Notes: generated by a model from the sequence alone, not told the origin. 43,510 bases of DNA from Clostridia bacterium (GCA_024404755.1 JAKSPN010000002.1:1-43510); one strand, 5' to 3'; numbered from the stretch's first letter, positions 7,252-16,835 are shown. Numbers and translations are program-made.

Positions 7252-8469
7252 TCAGTCGTCCGATTCGGACGGCTCGGGTTGCGGTTTGCTTGTGCGCAAG
7301 AAGAGCAGGAAAAATGCAAACGCGATACGCCCGACGGTGGTGGCGAGATAGGCGATGCAAAATCCCCACAAGCCCCACAGATAGGTGGCGGGGATACACA
7401 ATGCGGCAAACAGAATGGCGTAAAACGTGTTGACAAACAGTTGGTCGCGGCTTTTGCCGAAACGGAGAAGCAACACGTTGATCATATTGCCGACAAAATA
7501 CACGATTTGCGCCAAGTTGCCGAGCCACAAGAACGGTTTGACCGCTTCGTATTCAGCGGGGTAGAGCAGGGGAAGCAAAATAATCGAAGCGACGTAGCAC
7601 CCGACCATACCGACAAGCGACACCGCCGCCGCGCCGCCGACGAGGGCGGCAAACGCTTTCTTTTTGAGCGTTCCCTCGTACCGCATCAGGTAGCCGATAA
7701 GCACGCTATTGAGCGGGGTGGTGACAAGCGTGGCGGTTTTGCCGATGAGCGAGGCGAGGTAATACGCGGTAACGGCGGTACCGCCGATGAAGAATTTAAG
7801 GATAAGCCGGTCACCGTTAAAGATGAGGTTGGCGATGACGTTCGAGCCGAACAACGCCGCTACCGAGGTCATCACTTCCGAAAATTCCGCTTTTTCGGGC
7901 AGACCGTCCGGACGGAGGATTTTGCCTTTCCACAGCACGAACGCGACACCGAGGATTTCACCGCATAAGAGCGACGGTACCCATTGGTTGGTTTTGAGGA
8001 AAATCAGCGTACCGATGCCGTAGCCGATACTGATGAGCAGATAGTAGAGAAAATAGCCCTTGTAGTTGAGCGACAAGCGGAATTCCACGTCGGCGTAAAA
8101 CCGCCACATAGTAAACCCGATAAGCAGTGCAAATAAGCCGGCGGTTTGGAGATCCAGCCCCAAAAGCTCTTTACAGACGATTGCCGCCGCGCCGAACAAC
8201 ACCGCGCTGCCGCCCAAAATGAGCAGATACGAACGGTTTTTGACGGTTTTGTCCTTGTTGCACATCCGCGCGTAGTTGGTGGCGCTGCCGAGAGAAATCG
8301 CCACGATATTCATCAGCGAGAGCAAATACAGAATATTGCCGTATTCGTCGCTGCCTAAATATTTGTCCCACAAAGGATAGATGCAAAACTGCGCCACCGC
8401 GTTCATAAGAACGATACCGGCGATGCTCCACATCGAATCCTTCAAAATGGATTTACCGAGTTTTTTCAT
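7252..8469 (-). CDS. Wzx-like polysaccharide/teichoic acid flippase
   Basis: A 405-residue integral membrane protein with about 12 hydrophobic segments and the N-terminal pattern (KDSMWSIAGIVLMNAVAQF) of the MVF/MOP flippase superfamily. These proteins flip lipid-linked glycan units across the cytoplasmic membrane. The C-terminus is a short charged tail rich in Ser/Glu/Asp. The start at 8469 is preceded by AGGA and follows the licD-like stop by 13 nt, so the two genes form an operon from the promoter at 9350-9378. That pairing supports a role in export of a decorated surface glycan. The substrate cannot be told from sequence, and no glycosyltransferase or polymerase is adjacent. Confidence 0.8.
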   Translation of the reverse strand: MKKLGKSILKDSMWSIAGIVLMNAVAQFCIYPLWDKYLGSDEYGNILYLLSLMNIVAISLGSATNYARMCNKDKTVKNRSYLLILGGSAVLFGAAAIVCKELLGLDLQTAGLFALLIGFTMWRFYADVEFRLSLNYKGYFLYYLLISIGYGIGTLIFLKTNQWVPSLLCGEILGVAFVLWKGKILRPDGLPEKAEFSEVMTSVAALFGSNVIANLIFNGDRLILKFFIGGTAVTAYYLASLIGKTATLVTTPLNSVLIGYLMRYEGTLKKKAFAALVGGAAAVSLVGMVGCYVASIILLPLLYPAEYEAVKPFLWLGNLAQIVYFVGNMINVLLLRFGKSRDQLFVNTFYAILFAALCIPATYLWGLWGFCIAYLATTVGRIAFAFFLLFLRTSKPQPEPSESDD

Positions 8470-8482
8470 AACAGTTCCTGTC

Positions 8483-9310
8483 TCATTCTTCGGAATATTT
8501 GTCTTCTTCGTCTAAATGTTGGATATAGCGCGGGCCGCGTCTCGGGGTGCGCCAATCCGCGCCGTAATAGAGCGCCATCAGTTCTTCGTAGTCTTTTACG
8601 GTGGGGAATTCCCGCCCGCGGATAAAGCAGGGCGCCACGCCGCCGGTAAACACGTTGTTGGGATAGTAACGGAGAAATTGAAGCGGCACGTTGGTTTTTA
8701 GGCGGTATTCACTGTCAACGTTCGCGTATTTGAACGTCAGTTTTTTCATGCGTTTGCAAATAGATTCCGCCGAGAACAGTTTGCCGACGGTGGACAACAC
8801 CGCGACTTGCGCTTTTTGAAGCCCTTTGTATTTGTCCCACTCGATTTGGTGACGGTGCGCCATTCCCATACCGTAGAGGGCTTTGATGGAAAACAACATC
8901 CGCTTGCGTCCAAAAGCACTGTTCGGCGCTTTGGCAACGATGAACACGTCGGTGCCGATGCGGTTTTCGATGTTTTGATAAAAGCGGTCAGATTCGGTTT
9001 CTTCGCGGACAAGATAGCGGTCATCGTAAATGCGCACGACAAAATCGTAAAACGCGGGCGCCATATCCTGCGGCTCGGAAAAATGGATATGCTCCGGCAG
9101 GTTTTTAATCATTGCGGCTTTGAACGCCTCGTAATCCTCTGCCAGCACTTTGAGATCCATATCGTCGTCCCACGGAATGAAATCGCCTTCGCGGATAGCG
9201 CCGAGTTCCGTACCGCTATCAATAAAATAGCGGACGTTTTCTTTTTTGGCAATATCGTCGATGACACAAAGTAGGTCAAACAGACGGTCGTGCAGTTCCG
9301 GCAGTTTCAT
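8483..9310 (-). CDS. LicD-family phosphotransferase
   Basis: LicD-type enzymes (nucleotidyltransferase fold) transfer phosphocholine or other phospho-groups to teichoic acid or surface glycans. The 275-residue product has the diagnostic N-terminal block DSGTELGAIREGDFIPWDDD (residues 31-50), whose Asp triad binds metal. An ATG 33 bases upstream is open, but it falls at the expected transcription start of the promoter just upstream and has no ribosome-binding site. The ATG at 9310, preceded by AAGGAG, is therefore chosen. It is cotranscribed with the downstream flippase. The donor is unknown; no licA, licB or licC (choline uptake and activation) is in the window. Confidence 0.85.
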   Translation of the reverse strand: MKLPELHDRLFDLLCVIDDIAKKENVRYFIDSGTELGAIREGDFIPWDDDMDLKVLAEDYEAFKAAMIKNLPEHIHFSEPQDMAPAFYDFVVRIYDDRYLVREETESDRFYQNIENRIGTDVFIVAKAPNSAFGRKRMLFSIKALYGMGMAHRHQIEWDKYKGLQKAQVAVLSTVGKLFSAESICKRMKKLTFKYANVDSEYRLKTNVPLQFLRYYPNNVFTGGVAPCFIRGREFPTVKDYEELMALYYGADWRTPRRGPRYIQHLDEEDKYSEE

Positions 9311-9349
9311 AGAGGAGCAACTCCTTTTTCTAAACGGTTTCATCCGCTT

Positions 9350-9378
9350 ATTTTACCATACCCGTTGCGCTCTGTCAA
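9350..9378 (-). promoter_or_regulatory. Promoter of the licD-like/flippase operon
   Basis: The minus strand has a perfect TTGACA, a 17-bp spacer and TAAAAT with an extended -10 (TGG). The predicted transcript starts near 9343, which fixes the downstream ATG at 9310 as the likely start of the LicD-like protein. Confidence 0.82.
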
Positions 9379-9430
9379 GAAACGGGGTGTTCGGCGAGTG
9401 TAAATAAATATTAAACAAAGAGAAAAATGC

Positions 9431-9459
9431 TTGACGGGTGTTTTTTCGGTTGCTATAAT
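9431..9459 (+). promoter_or_regulatory. Promoter of the ATPase-FtsX exporter gene
   Basis: TTGACG, a 17-bp spacer and a perfect TATAAT with an extended TGC lie 50 bp upstream of the start codon. It is divergent from the licD-like operon promoter about 50 bp away. Confidence 0.82.
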
Positions 9460-9509
9460 AGGATATTATAGTAAAATAGGTTAGTATCGTCCGAAAGGAG
9501 CCACTTTTT

Positions 9510-12500
9510 ATGCTCGAACTCAAACAAATTACAAAAATCTATCCCGCCGGCGGCGAAAACGTCCAGGCGCTCAAAGGTATCGATATGCAATTCCGCAAAA
9601 GCGAATTCGTATCGGTGCTGGGGCCCTCCGGCTGCGGCAAAACGACCCTGCTCAACATCATCGGCGGTCTCGACCAATACACCGACGGCGATTTGCAGAT
9701 TAACAGCCGTTCCACCAAGGATTTCAAAGACCGCGACTGGGACACCTATCGCAACCACTCGATCGGTTTCGTGTTCCAAAGCTATAACCTTATCCCGCAC
9801 CAAACGGTGTTGCAAAACGTCGAGCTGGCGCTGACGCTGTCGGGTGTCAAAAAATCCGAGCGCAGAAAACGCGCGAAGGAAGCGCTCATTCGCGTGGGTC
9901 TTAAAGACCAAATGAAGAAAAAACCGGCAGAGATGTCCGGCGGTCAGATGCAGCGCGTTGCGATTGCCCGCGCTATCGTCAACAACCCCGACATCATCCT
10001 TGCGGACGAGCCGACCGGTGCGCTGGATACCGAGACGAGCAAGCAGGTTATGGATATTCTCAAAGAAATCGCCAAAGACCGCCTCGTCATTATGGTCACC
10101 CACAACCCGGATTTGGCGAACGAGTATTCCACCCGCATTATCCGGATGCTCGACGGTTTGGTGACCGACGATTCCGCCCCGCTGACGGCGGAGGAAATCG
10201 CCGCCGAGCAAGCGGCGCAGGCGGAAAAAACCGAGCCGAAAGGTCGCAAAAAGATGCCGTCCATGTCGTTCGGCACGTCGTTCGGTCTGTCGCTCAAAAA
10301 CCTGTTTACGAAAAAAGGCCGTACCGCACTCACCTCGTTTGCGGGTTCCATCGGCATTATCGGTATCGCGCTCATCTACGCGGTGTCGCAGGGCACGACC
10401 AACTATATCGATGCGGTGCAGGAAGACACCCTCGCTTCGTACCCGCTGACGCTCGAAGCGAAACACGTGGATATCGGCACGCTGCTTGAAACCTTTGTCG
10501 GAAAAGCGGAGTCGATGAAAACGCACGAAAAAGACGCGGTGTATCCCAAAGCGATGGTGCACGAACTGATGAACTCTATCAACACGATGGAGGAAAAAGA
10601 AAACGACCTCGCTTCCTTTAAGAAATACATCGAAAAAGAATGCAAGGACAAAGACTCCGAGAGTGGCTTGTATGAGGCGGTGTCCGGCGTTCAGTACACC
10701 TACGATTTGGATTTGCTCGTCTACACGGAAAACGTGGACGGCAACATCATTCGTTCCGACTCGCAAGAACTGCTGTCCGAGCTGATTTCCGAATATTTCG
10801 GTATGGATATGCAAGGGTTAATCAGCGCACGCAACACGATGTCGATGGGATCTTCCGCCTCTATGATGGACAGCGCTTCCAGACTGTGGCAGGAAATGCT
10901 CTGCGGGCAGGACGGCAGCCTGATAAGCCCGTTGCTCAAAAAGCAGTACGACGTGGTTTACGGCGAATGGCCTACCAAGTACAACGAGGTTGTTTTGGTG
11001 TTGGACGAAAACAACGAATTGGACGATATGGCGCTGTATGCGTTGGGACTGGAATCGGAAGAATATATCGATGAGATGATGGAGTCCACCTTGAACAAAG
11101 AGGAAATCCAATACAAGGATTCCAAATGGAGTTACAAAGACATTTGCAGTCGGGATTACCGCGTTATTTTGAACTCGGACTGCTACTCGCTCGATGAAAC
11201 CACCGGCCTCTATACCGATTTGAGAGACACCAAAACCGGACTTCGCTATCTGTACGACAACGGAATGACGCTGAAAGTCAGCGGCATTATCCGCCCGAAC
11301 GAAGATGCGGTTTCCACTATGATTACGGGCGCGATTGCGTATACCAAGGCCCTGACCGAAGAAATCATTTCCAGAGCGGAAAAAGCCCCGTCCATCAAAG
11401 CCCAAAAAGAAGATCCCACCAAGGACGTTTTCACGGGACTTTTGTTTGAGGATTCCGAAAAGACCAAAACTGTTTCCGATAAGGCTGCGGCGTTCAAGGA
11501 TTACGTAGACCGCGCCGACAAGAAAGAAAAAGCGGAAATTTACAAAAAGATGATGTCCACCCCCTCGAAAGAGGTCGTCGACCGGACGGTGGAGTCTACG
11601 CTCGCCGCAATGTCCCGCCAAGAGATGGAAGCGATGATGCTGCAAAATCTCGGCGCACAAATGAAAATGGATTCCGCCGCTATTGAGACCTACATCGCCA
11701 ATATGAGCGACGAGGAAATCAAAGATCTGTTTGCTTCCGCGATTGAGGAGCAGGTCAAGGAGTCCTATGCCGCCGAAGCGGAAAGCAAACTCGCGTTCCT
11801 TTCGGAAGAACAACTGATTGCCGGACTTAAGCAACTGCTTCCCACTTGTTCTGACGAAGACCTCGCCCATTATTACGAGGAGACCATCACCTTCTCCGAC
11901 TCCAACTATGAGGACAACCTGCTGAAATTGGGTGCTGTCGATTTGGATTCGCCGTCCTCCATCAACCTCTATGCCTCCACTTTCTCCGCCAAAGATGTGA
12001 TTGAGGACGCCATTGCCGACTATAACGAAACGGTGGAGGAGATGTCCCAAATCGAATATACCGACTATATCGGCATTTTGCTGTCGTCGGTGACGACCAT
12101 TATCGACGCGATCACCTACGTGCTGATTGCGTTCGTGTCGGTGTCGCTCATCGTGTCGTCCATTATGATCGGCGTTATCACGCTGATTTCGGTGCAGGAG
12201 CGCACGAAAGAAATCGGTATCCTGCGCGCTATCGGCGCTTCCAAGCGCAACGTGTCGAGTATGTTCAACGCCGAAACGGTGATTATCGGCTTTACGTCGG
12301 GTCTGCTCGGCGTGCTGATTACCTACCTCTTGTGTATCCCCATCAACCTCATCCTGCACAGTTTGACCGGTATCAACAACCTGTCGGCGGTGTTGCCGGT
12401 GCCGGTGGCGATTACCTTGGTGATTATCAGTATGCTCTTAACGCTGATCGCGGGTGTTATCCCGTCGCGCTCGGCGGCGAAAAAAGACCCGGTCGTGGCG

Positions 12501-12515
12501 TTGCGTACCGAGTAA
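9510..12515 (+). CDS. ABC transporter, fused ATPase and FtsX-type permease (MacB-like)
   Basis: A 1001-residue single-chain half-transporter. Residues 1-225 form a MacB/LolD-class ATPase: Walker A GPSGCGKTT (38-46), signature MSGGQMQRVAIARA, and Walker B ILADEPTGALD. A linker follows, then a first membrane helix near residues 270-290. Next is an unusually large extracytoplasmic region of about 550 residues (roughly 290-840), acidic and helix-rich. Three C-terminal helices follow, carrying the FtsX motif with EIGILRAIGASKRNV. AAAGGAG precedes the ATG. This class works as a mechanotransmitter or exporter rather than an importer; substrates include lipoproteins and antimicrobial peptides. It is followed by a Cys-rich membrane protein 37 bp downstream. 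The substrate is unknown. Confidence 0.88.
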   Translation: MLELKQITKIYPAGGENVQALKGIDMQFRKSEFVSVLGPSGCGKTTLLNIIGGLDQYTDGDLQINSRSTKDFKDRDWDTYRNHSIGFVFQSYNLIPHQTVLQNVELALTLSGVKKSERRKRAKEALIRVGLKDQMKKKPAEMSGGQMQRVAIARAIVNNPDIILADEPTGALDTETSKQVMDILKEIAKDRLVIMVTHNPDLANEYSTRIIRMLDGLVTDDSAPLTAEEIAAEQAAQAEKTEPKGRKKMPSMSFGTSFGLSLKNLFTKKGRTALTSFAGSIGIIGIALIYAVSQGTTNYIDAVQEDTLASYPLTLEAKHVDIGTLLETFVGKAESMKTHEKDAVYPKAMVHELMNSINTMEEKENDLASFKKYIEKECKDKDSESGLYEAVSGVQYTYDLDLLVYTENVDGNIIRSDSQELLSELISEYFGMDMQGLISARNTMSMGSSASMMDSASRLWQEMLCGQDGSLISPLLKKQYDVVYGEWPTKYNEVVLVLDENNELDDMALYALGLESEEYIDEMMESTLNKEEIQYKDSKWSYKDICSRDYRVILNSDCYSLDETTGLYTDLRDTKTGLRYLYDNGMTLKVSGIIRPNEDAVSTMITGAIAYTKALTEEIISRAEKAPSIKAQKEDPTKDVFTGLLFEDSEKTKTVSDKAAAFKDYVDRADKKEKAEIYKKMMSTPSKEVVDRTVESTLAAMSRQEMEAMMLQNLGAQMKMDSAAIETYIANMSDEEIKDLFASAIEEQVKESYAAEAESKLAFLSEEQLIAGLKQLLPTCSDEDLAHYYEETITFSDSNYEDNLLKLGAVDLDSPSSINLYASTFSAKDVIEDAIADYNETVEEMSQIEYTDYIGILLSSVTTIIDAITYVLIAFVSVSLIVSSIMIGVITLISVQERTKEIGILRAIGASKRNVSSMFNAETVIIGFTSGLLGVLITYLLCIPINLILHSLTGINNLSAVLPVPVAITLVIISMLLTLIAGVIPSRSAAKKDPVVALRTE

Positions 12516-12552
12516 ATTCTTTCGGCGAAAGCCGCAAGAGAAGAGGGTTTTT

Positions 12553-13371
12553 ATGGAAAAGAAACATCTTTCCAAAATCTCCGCCATCCATATTTTGAAA
12601 CTGGTGTATCGCGGGTTTCTGTTTTTGGCGGCGGTCGCCGTATACGTGGTGGCGCGGGTGCGCGGCGCGGAACTTTTGGATGCCGAAAGTCCGCTGATGC
12701 TCGTGCTGCTCGGCGCGATTTGGGTGGTGTTCGCGGCGGAAATGCTGTCGCGGATGTTCCCGTCGCCGCTGGAAAGTATGGGGTGCGAAAAGCAGTTCAA
12801 ACGAAACTATAAACCGGTCGAGGGCGCGACCCCGCACCTGCAGGAAGCGAAAGTCACCTTTGCGGTGGCGTTCGTGTGGATTGCCTTAAACGCGCTGTTC
12901 GGCGGGCTGTATGCGGCGGGCATTTTTGACCGCGGCATTCTGCTTCTTATCGCGCTCGCCTATTCGGTGTGCGATATGATTTGCATTTTGTTCTTCTGCC
13001 CGTTCCAAACGTGGTTTATGAAAAACAAATGCTGCACCACCTGCCGCATCTATAACTGGGACTACGCGATGATGTTTACGCCGCTTGTGTTTATCCCGTC
13101 GTTTTACACGTGGACGTTGCTCGGGCTTGCGCTGGTGCTTCTTGCGTTGTGGGAAGTGCGGGTGCATACCGTTCCCGAACGGTTTTGCGAGTGCTGTAAC
13201 GAGTCGCTCGCCTGCAAAAACTGCAAAGAAAAACTCTGTCACCACAAACGGCAGTTGCGCGCGTTTTGGAAAACCCAGACCGCTGCGCTGTCCGACCGCA
13301 AAGAAAAAATCGAGGAAAAAGTCGAGCAGTTGGAAGAAAAACTGAAAAACCGCCTGCCGAAAGACAAATAA
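12553..13371 (+). CDS. Multispanning membrane protein with Cys-rich cytoplasmic segments, unknown function
   Basis: I do not recognise a named family. The 272-residue product has about six hydrophobic segments. It has a Cys cluster between the fourth and fifth (NKCCTTCRIYNWD, C160, C161, C164) and a second Cys/His-rich stretch after the last helix (C212, C214, C215, C221, C224, C229, H230, H231). The tail is Lys/Glu-rich and predicted coiled-coil. The clusters resemble a zinc- or Fe-S-binding site at the membrane face. The open frame extends 33 codons further upstream, over the stop of the ABC gene. The ATG at 12553 is preferred because an AG-rich ribosome-binding site precedes it and sequence before it is Arg-rich and shadow-like. 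It shares an operon and terminator with the ABC exporter. Confidence 0.75.
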   Translation: MEKKHLSKISAIHILKLVYRGFLFLAAVAVYVVARVRGAELLDAESPLMLVLLGAIWVVFAAEMLSRMFPSPLESMGCEKQFKRNYKPVEGATPHLQEAKVTFAVAFVWIALNALFGGLYAAGIFDRGILLLIALAYSVCDMICILFFCPFQTWFMKNKCCTTCRIYNWDYAMMFTPLVFIPSFYTWTLLGLALVLLALWEVRVHTVPERFCECCNESLACKNCKEKLCHHKRQLRAFWKTQTAALSDRKEKIEEKVEQLEEKLKNRLPKDK

Positions 13372-13377
13372 CAGAAC

Positions 13378-13416
13378 AAAACCGCCTTGCAAGCATCGCT
13401 TGCAAGGCGGTTTTTT
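13378..13416. terminator. Bidirectional terminator
   Basis: A perfect 13-bp stem (ACCGCCTTGCAAG and its complement) with a 5-nt loop, flanked by A and T runs, lies between convergent operons. Confidence 0.9.
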
Positions 13417-13428
13417 CTTGTCCCGATT

Positions 13429-15120
13429 TTACGGGTTGTTCTTTTTCGAGGTTTCTTTGGCGGCTTTTTTCGAGGCGTTGTCGCTCTCGTCGCCGAGGGC
13501 GGCGAGCGTATTCAGTTGCGCCGTCAGTGTCTCCACGTCGGCGGCTTTCACAAGGAATTTTTCGCCGTCGTTCGCCACGCACAGATAGCGGTTGGCGGAG
13601 TAGGGGCGAAACGCGAACGCGGTGTCCGTTTCGCCCGAAAGCGGGAGCAGTTCGAGCGTGAGCGCACTCGTGTCGCTCGGCGTTTTTGCATCGGCGGCAA
13701 TCGCCACGCGCTTCACCGACATCATCGCCTCGTACAGCGAGCGCACGTTGCCTTCCGGCACGTCTTTGCCGTTGAGCGTGGCTTTCAGCGTGGCGGTTTC
13801 GCTGCCGTTTTCGTCTTTTTGCTTGCCGTGGGTGAATTTGAGGGCATAGGTGTCGCCGCCCACGGTGGCGTTAATGCCGGATAACTCGGTGATATACCGC
13901 AAAAAGAGCGATTTGTTGACCAACTCCTCGTAATCCGTTTCCGCCCACGGTACGGTGGCGGCGTTGACGGTGTAGACGATATCCACGCCGTCAAGTAGGG
14001 CGTAATACGTGTCGTCTTCGGTGCGGTTGCCGAGCGAAATCGTGTAGGACACCTCGTTATACCACGAGGGCTTGTCGAGCGCGTTGCCCTTTTCGTCGGT
14101 GGCAACGTACACGCCGAAGGTCATCGTGGTCACCGCGCGGGGCGCGGTCAAGCCGTATTTTTGAAGATCGGCATCGGTGGGGTGAATTGCTGCAATCGTC
14201 GCGCCGTACAGCCCGCACAACTCCGTATCCCATTCGCCGGTCACGTTGCTGTCCGTCGGGCGGAAATATGGCTTTTCGAGCACGTATTTGCCGCACAGTT
14301 TTATGGATTCTCCGTCGTCCGGCGAAACGTAGCGCATCGACACGTCTTCGGCGCGGTTGCCGCCCGAGAGGGTCATCGCTTTCAGCTTCGTTGTGCCGAC
14401 CGAGTCGCTGTCTTTGGGCGAGGGCGCGGTCATCAGCGTTTTGCCGACGTAGTAGGTTTTGTCGTTCATGGCGGCTTGGTAGTAGTCCTCGCGGAACAGC
14501 CACACCGTGTCGCCGCCCTGTTCCATACCGTAGTAGCCGGAACTGCCGCCGGTGGCGACGCGGCCGTATTGCATGGTCAGCGTTTTGCCGTCGGTGTATT
14601 TCGTGGTGACGGTAATGGCGGGTTTATCCAATCCGCAGGCGGCGAGTTGCTCGTCGGTGGGATTTTCGGCAATCACCAAATCGGGGGTCACCGCGGTGTA
14701 TTGCACAAGCAGGTTTTCCACCGCCGCCGCATCCCGCGGCAGGTCTTCGTAGCCCTCGACCACCATTTCGCCGTGTTCCCCCGCGACGAGGGAGTAGGTG
14801 CCGGTGTCGTTTTTCACGGTAATTTTTTCAATCGCGGAAATGCCGGTTGCGGAATAGTCGGCAAGCGACGGCAGCAACACTTCGGATTCCTCTTCGGACA
14901 CCTCGGAGGTTTCTTCTTCGTTAAACAGCCCGCCGAAATACGCCGCGGTCACGCCGCCGCCTAAAACGACCAGCACGCACAGCGTGATAATCAGCGGCAA
15001 CACGCGTTTTTTACCGGGTTTTTGCTTTTCGACTTTGGCGGGCGCGGAAAACAACGTCGATTCTTCTTTTGCGGCTTGTTCCTCGATTTCGGGGGTCACG
15101 TTTTCTTGTGTGTCGCTCAT
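13429..15120 (-). CDS. DUF4340 domain protein of a Gld-type ABC operon
   Basis: A 563-residue protein with an acidic cytoplasmic N-terminus, one transmembrane helix near residues 45-65 (VLPLIITLCVLVVLGG), and a long extracytoplasmic part. That part has repeated DUF4340-type beta units (IEKITVKNDTGTYSLV; LAACGLDKPAITVTTKY). The start at 15120 overlaps the stop of the GldG-like gene as ATGA, indicating translational coupling. Upstream in-frame sequence is Arg-rich shadow of that gene. DUF4340 proteins are commonly found at the end of GldA/F/G-type operons and presumably act with them at the cell surface. Function is unproven. A Ser/Glu-rich stretch follows the membrane helix. Confidence 0.85.
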   Translation of the reverse strand: MSDTQENVTPEIEEQAAKEESTLFSAPAKVEKQKPGKKRVLPLIITLCVLVVLGGGVTAAYFGGLFNEEETSEVSEEESEVLLPSLADYSATGISAIEKITVKNDTGTYSLVAGEHGEMVVEGYEDLPRDAAAVENLLVQYTAVTPDLVIAENPTDEQLAACGLDKPAITVTTKYTDGKTLTMQYGRVATGGSSGYYGMEQGGDTVWLFREDYYQAAMNDKTYYVGKTLMTAPSPKDSDSVGTTKLKAMTLSGGNRAEDVSMRYVSPDDGESIKLCGKYVLEKPYFRPTDSNVTGEWDTELCGLYGATIAAIHPTDADLQKYGLTAPRAVTTMTFGVYVATDEKGNALDKPSWYNEVSYTISLGNRTEDDTYYALLDGVDIVYTVNAATVPWAETDYEELVNKSLFLRYITELSGINATVGGDTYALKFTHGKQKDENGSETATLKATLNGKDVPEGNVRSLYEAMMSVKRVAIAADAKTPSDTSALTLELLPLSGETDTAFAFRPYSANRYLCVANDGEKFLVKAADVETLTAQLNTLAALGDESDNASKKAAKETSKKNNP

Positions 15121-16817
15121 AAATTCTTCCTCCGCAGGAACACCGAAAGTCCGCAAATGAGCATCGCCAGCGGCAACAACACGGTAAACACGCCGAGGCC
15201 GAGGAGTTTTTTCACGCCCTCCGACCCGAAGTCCACGGTGGAGTTCGACAAACTCTTGCCCGGCACGGACAACGTTTTCTGGATGCCGTTGATGCCGTTG
15301 AACACGGCGTTGAAGACGGCTTCGTTTTTGCTGGCGGTGTCGCCGAGATAGGTGGCGAGCATACCGGCGCTGCCGCACACCAGCGCCGACGTGGAGGATT
15401 CAATGCCGTCCACGGTGGCTTCGGTGCGGGCGTACGCCATACCGACAATCGGGTATTTTTCCGCCTGCGCGGTGTTTTCGGCAACGAGCGCGTCGATTTT
15501 TTGCTGTAACTCGCTCTTTTGGTTGTTCGTCAGGTCGTTCACGTCCACGTTTTCGAGCAGCGCCTTATAGCCGGCGGTGTACTTCGCGTAGTCGATGAGT
15601 TGCGCGGAGTTCGGGAAGGTGACGACCGCTTGGTTGTATTTCGCCAGCGTTTTGTCCTCGTCCCAAAGCAGTTTCAGCGCGATGGTCGCCGGCGCTTTTA
15701 CGGCTTTTTCCTGCTCGTCGGTGTAGTCGGTTTTTGCTACGTCACCGTAGGTGTAGGTAGAGCCGTTTGCGAAAATGCGGGCGTTGGTGGTTTCGCTCAC
15801 CCAGTAGGGGGTGACCTCGATGCCGTAGTTATCCGCAAAGAATTCGGACAGCGACGGCAGATAGACCGAGTAGTTGACAACGTAGGTCAGTTGGTGGTTC
15901 ATATAGCCGTTATTGGCCGCCCACGTGCGCAAAAGCGTCAATTCGTCGGCGGAATAGTCGGTGGACGGCGCGGGCAAAATCGCCATCGAGGATTTCTCGT
16001 CGAAGGTGTTTTCCATCGTGGAGATGTCGAGGGTCAGCACCTCGTAGCCGTTCTTTTTCAGCGCTTCGGTCAGCGAATTTACGACGTTTTGGTCCTCGCC
16101 GTGGCCGACCACCATCGTGACCGGCGCGAGCGATTCGTTCAGCACCGCTTGGATGCCGGACAAAATCGCCGGTTCCACGAGCGAGGTGAACGTATAGTCG
16201 CCGGTATAGGACATCCCGTACTGCTGATATTGCATATATTGGTTGTAGTTGCTGTCGTATTCCATCAGCGCGTCCAGACCGATGACGTTAGAGCGTTTGC
16301 CGCAGGTAAAGAGGATTTCGCCGTCCGACACGTCGTAGGACGAAAGCGCGGCGGCTTCGGTCACGTCTTTGGTCAAGTCCACGAACGCGTAAGAGATTTT
16401 CCCGTCCGAAAGCGAACTCAACTGCTTGACAACGGAATAAAACTGTGTCAGCACCGTGTCGATTTCTTTGTTGCCGGTGTTGGGAGCGGAGAAATATTCT
16501 TCGTTGATGCAAGCGGTAATGCGCACCGGTTCTTTGATCGAGCGGGCGAGGTCTTTGGTGGTGTCCGACAAGGTCAGCACTTTGTCGCCGGTGGTGTCGA
16601 ACGTCAGCGGGAACTTCACGTCCAGCGCGGAAACGAGCACGTTGAGAAGCACCACGGCGGCGACCACAACGGCGGTCAGCGCGGTGGCAAGAGCGCCGAA
16701 ACGGAAGCGGCGGCCGTCCGCTAATTTTTCTTTTTTGGCGTTTTTGCCGTCGGTTTCGGCGGCTTCGGCGGTTTCGATTTCCTCGAATTCAGGAGTCATA
16801 TACTCTTTGTTATCCAT
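15117..16817 (-). CDS. GldG-like ABC transporter auxiliary protein
   Basis: A 566-residue protein of the GldG / ABC-transporter auxiliary family. It has an acidic N-terminal tail, a transmembrane helix near residues 42-65, and a large extracytoplasmic region starting with the typical FPLTFDTTGDKVLTLSDTT element. The middle has a GHGEDQ-type segment (VVGHGEDQNVVNSLTEALKK), and a C-terminal helix (LLGLGVFTVLLPLAMLICGL) is followed by a basic tail. It sits 18 nt after the permease gene and is coupled by ATGA to the DUF4340 gene. In Bacteroidetes GldG is linked to gliding and type IX secretion. In Clostridia the family occurs without either, so the role here is open. Confidence 0.87.
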   Translation of the reverse strand: MDNKEYMTPEFEEIETAEAAETDGKNAKKEKLADGRRFRFGALATALTAVVVAAVVLLNVLVSALDVKFPLTFDTTGDKVLTLSDTTKDLARSIKEPVRITACINEEYFSAPNTGNKEIDTVLTQFYSVVKQLSSLSDGKISYAFVDLTKDVTEAAALSSYDVSDGEILFTCGKRSNVIGLDALMEYDSNYNQYMQYQQYGMSYTGDYTFTSLVEPAILSGIQAVLNESLAPVTMVVGHGEDQNVVNSLTEALKKNGYEVLTLDISTMENTFDEKSSMAILPAPSTDYSADELTLLRTWAANNGYMNHQLTYVVNYSVYLPSLSEFFADNYGIEVTPYWVSETTNARIFANGSTYTYGDVAKTDYTDEQEKAVKAPATIALKLLWDEDKTLAKYNQAVVTFPNSAQLIDYAKYTAGYKALLENVDVNDLTNNQKSELQQKIDALVAENTAQAEKYPIVGMAYARTEATVDGIESSTSALVCGSAGMLATYLGDTASKNEAVFNAVFNGINGIQKTLSVPGKSLSNSTVDFGSEGVKKLLGLGVFTVLLPLAMLICGLSVFLRRKNL

Positions 16818-16835
16818 TTCACAAGCACCCCTTTC

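Noticed and set aside
10818-12359. 513-codon minus-strand frame inside the FtsX exporter gene
   Set aside because: His/Arg-rich shadow sequence, no ribosome-binding site, and the plus-strand protein is continuous with FtsX motifs at its end.
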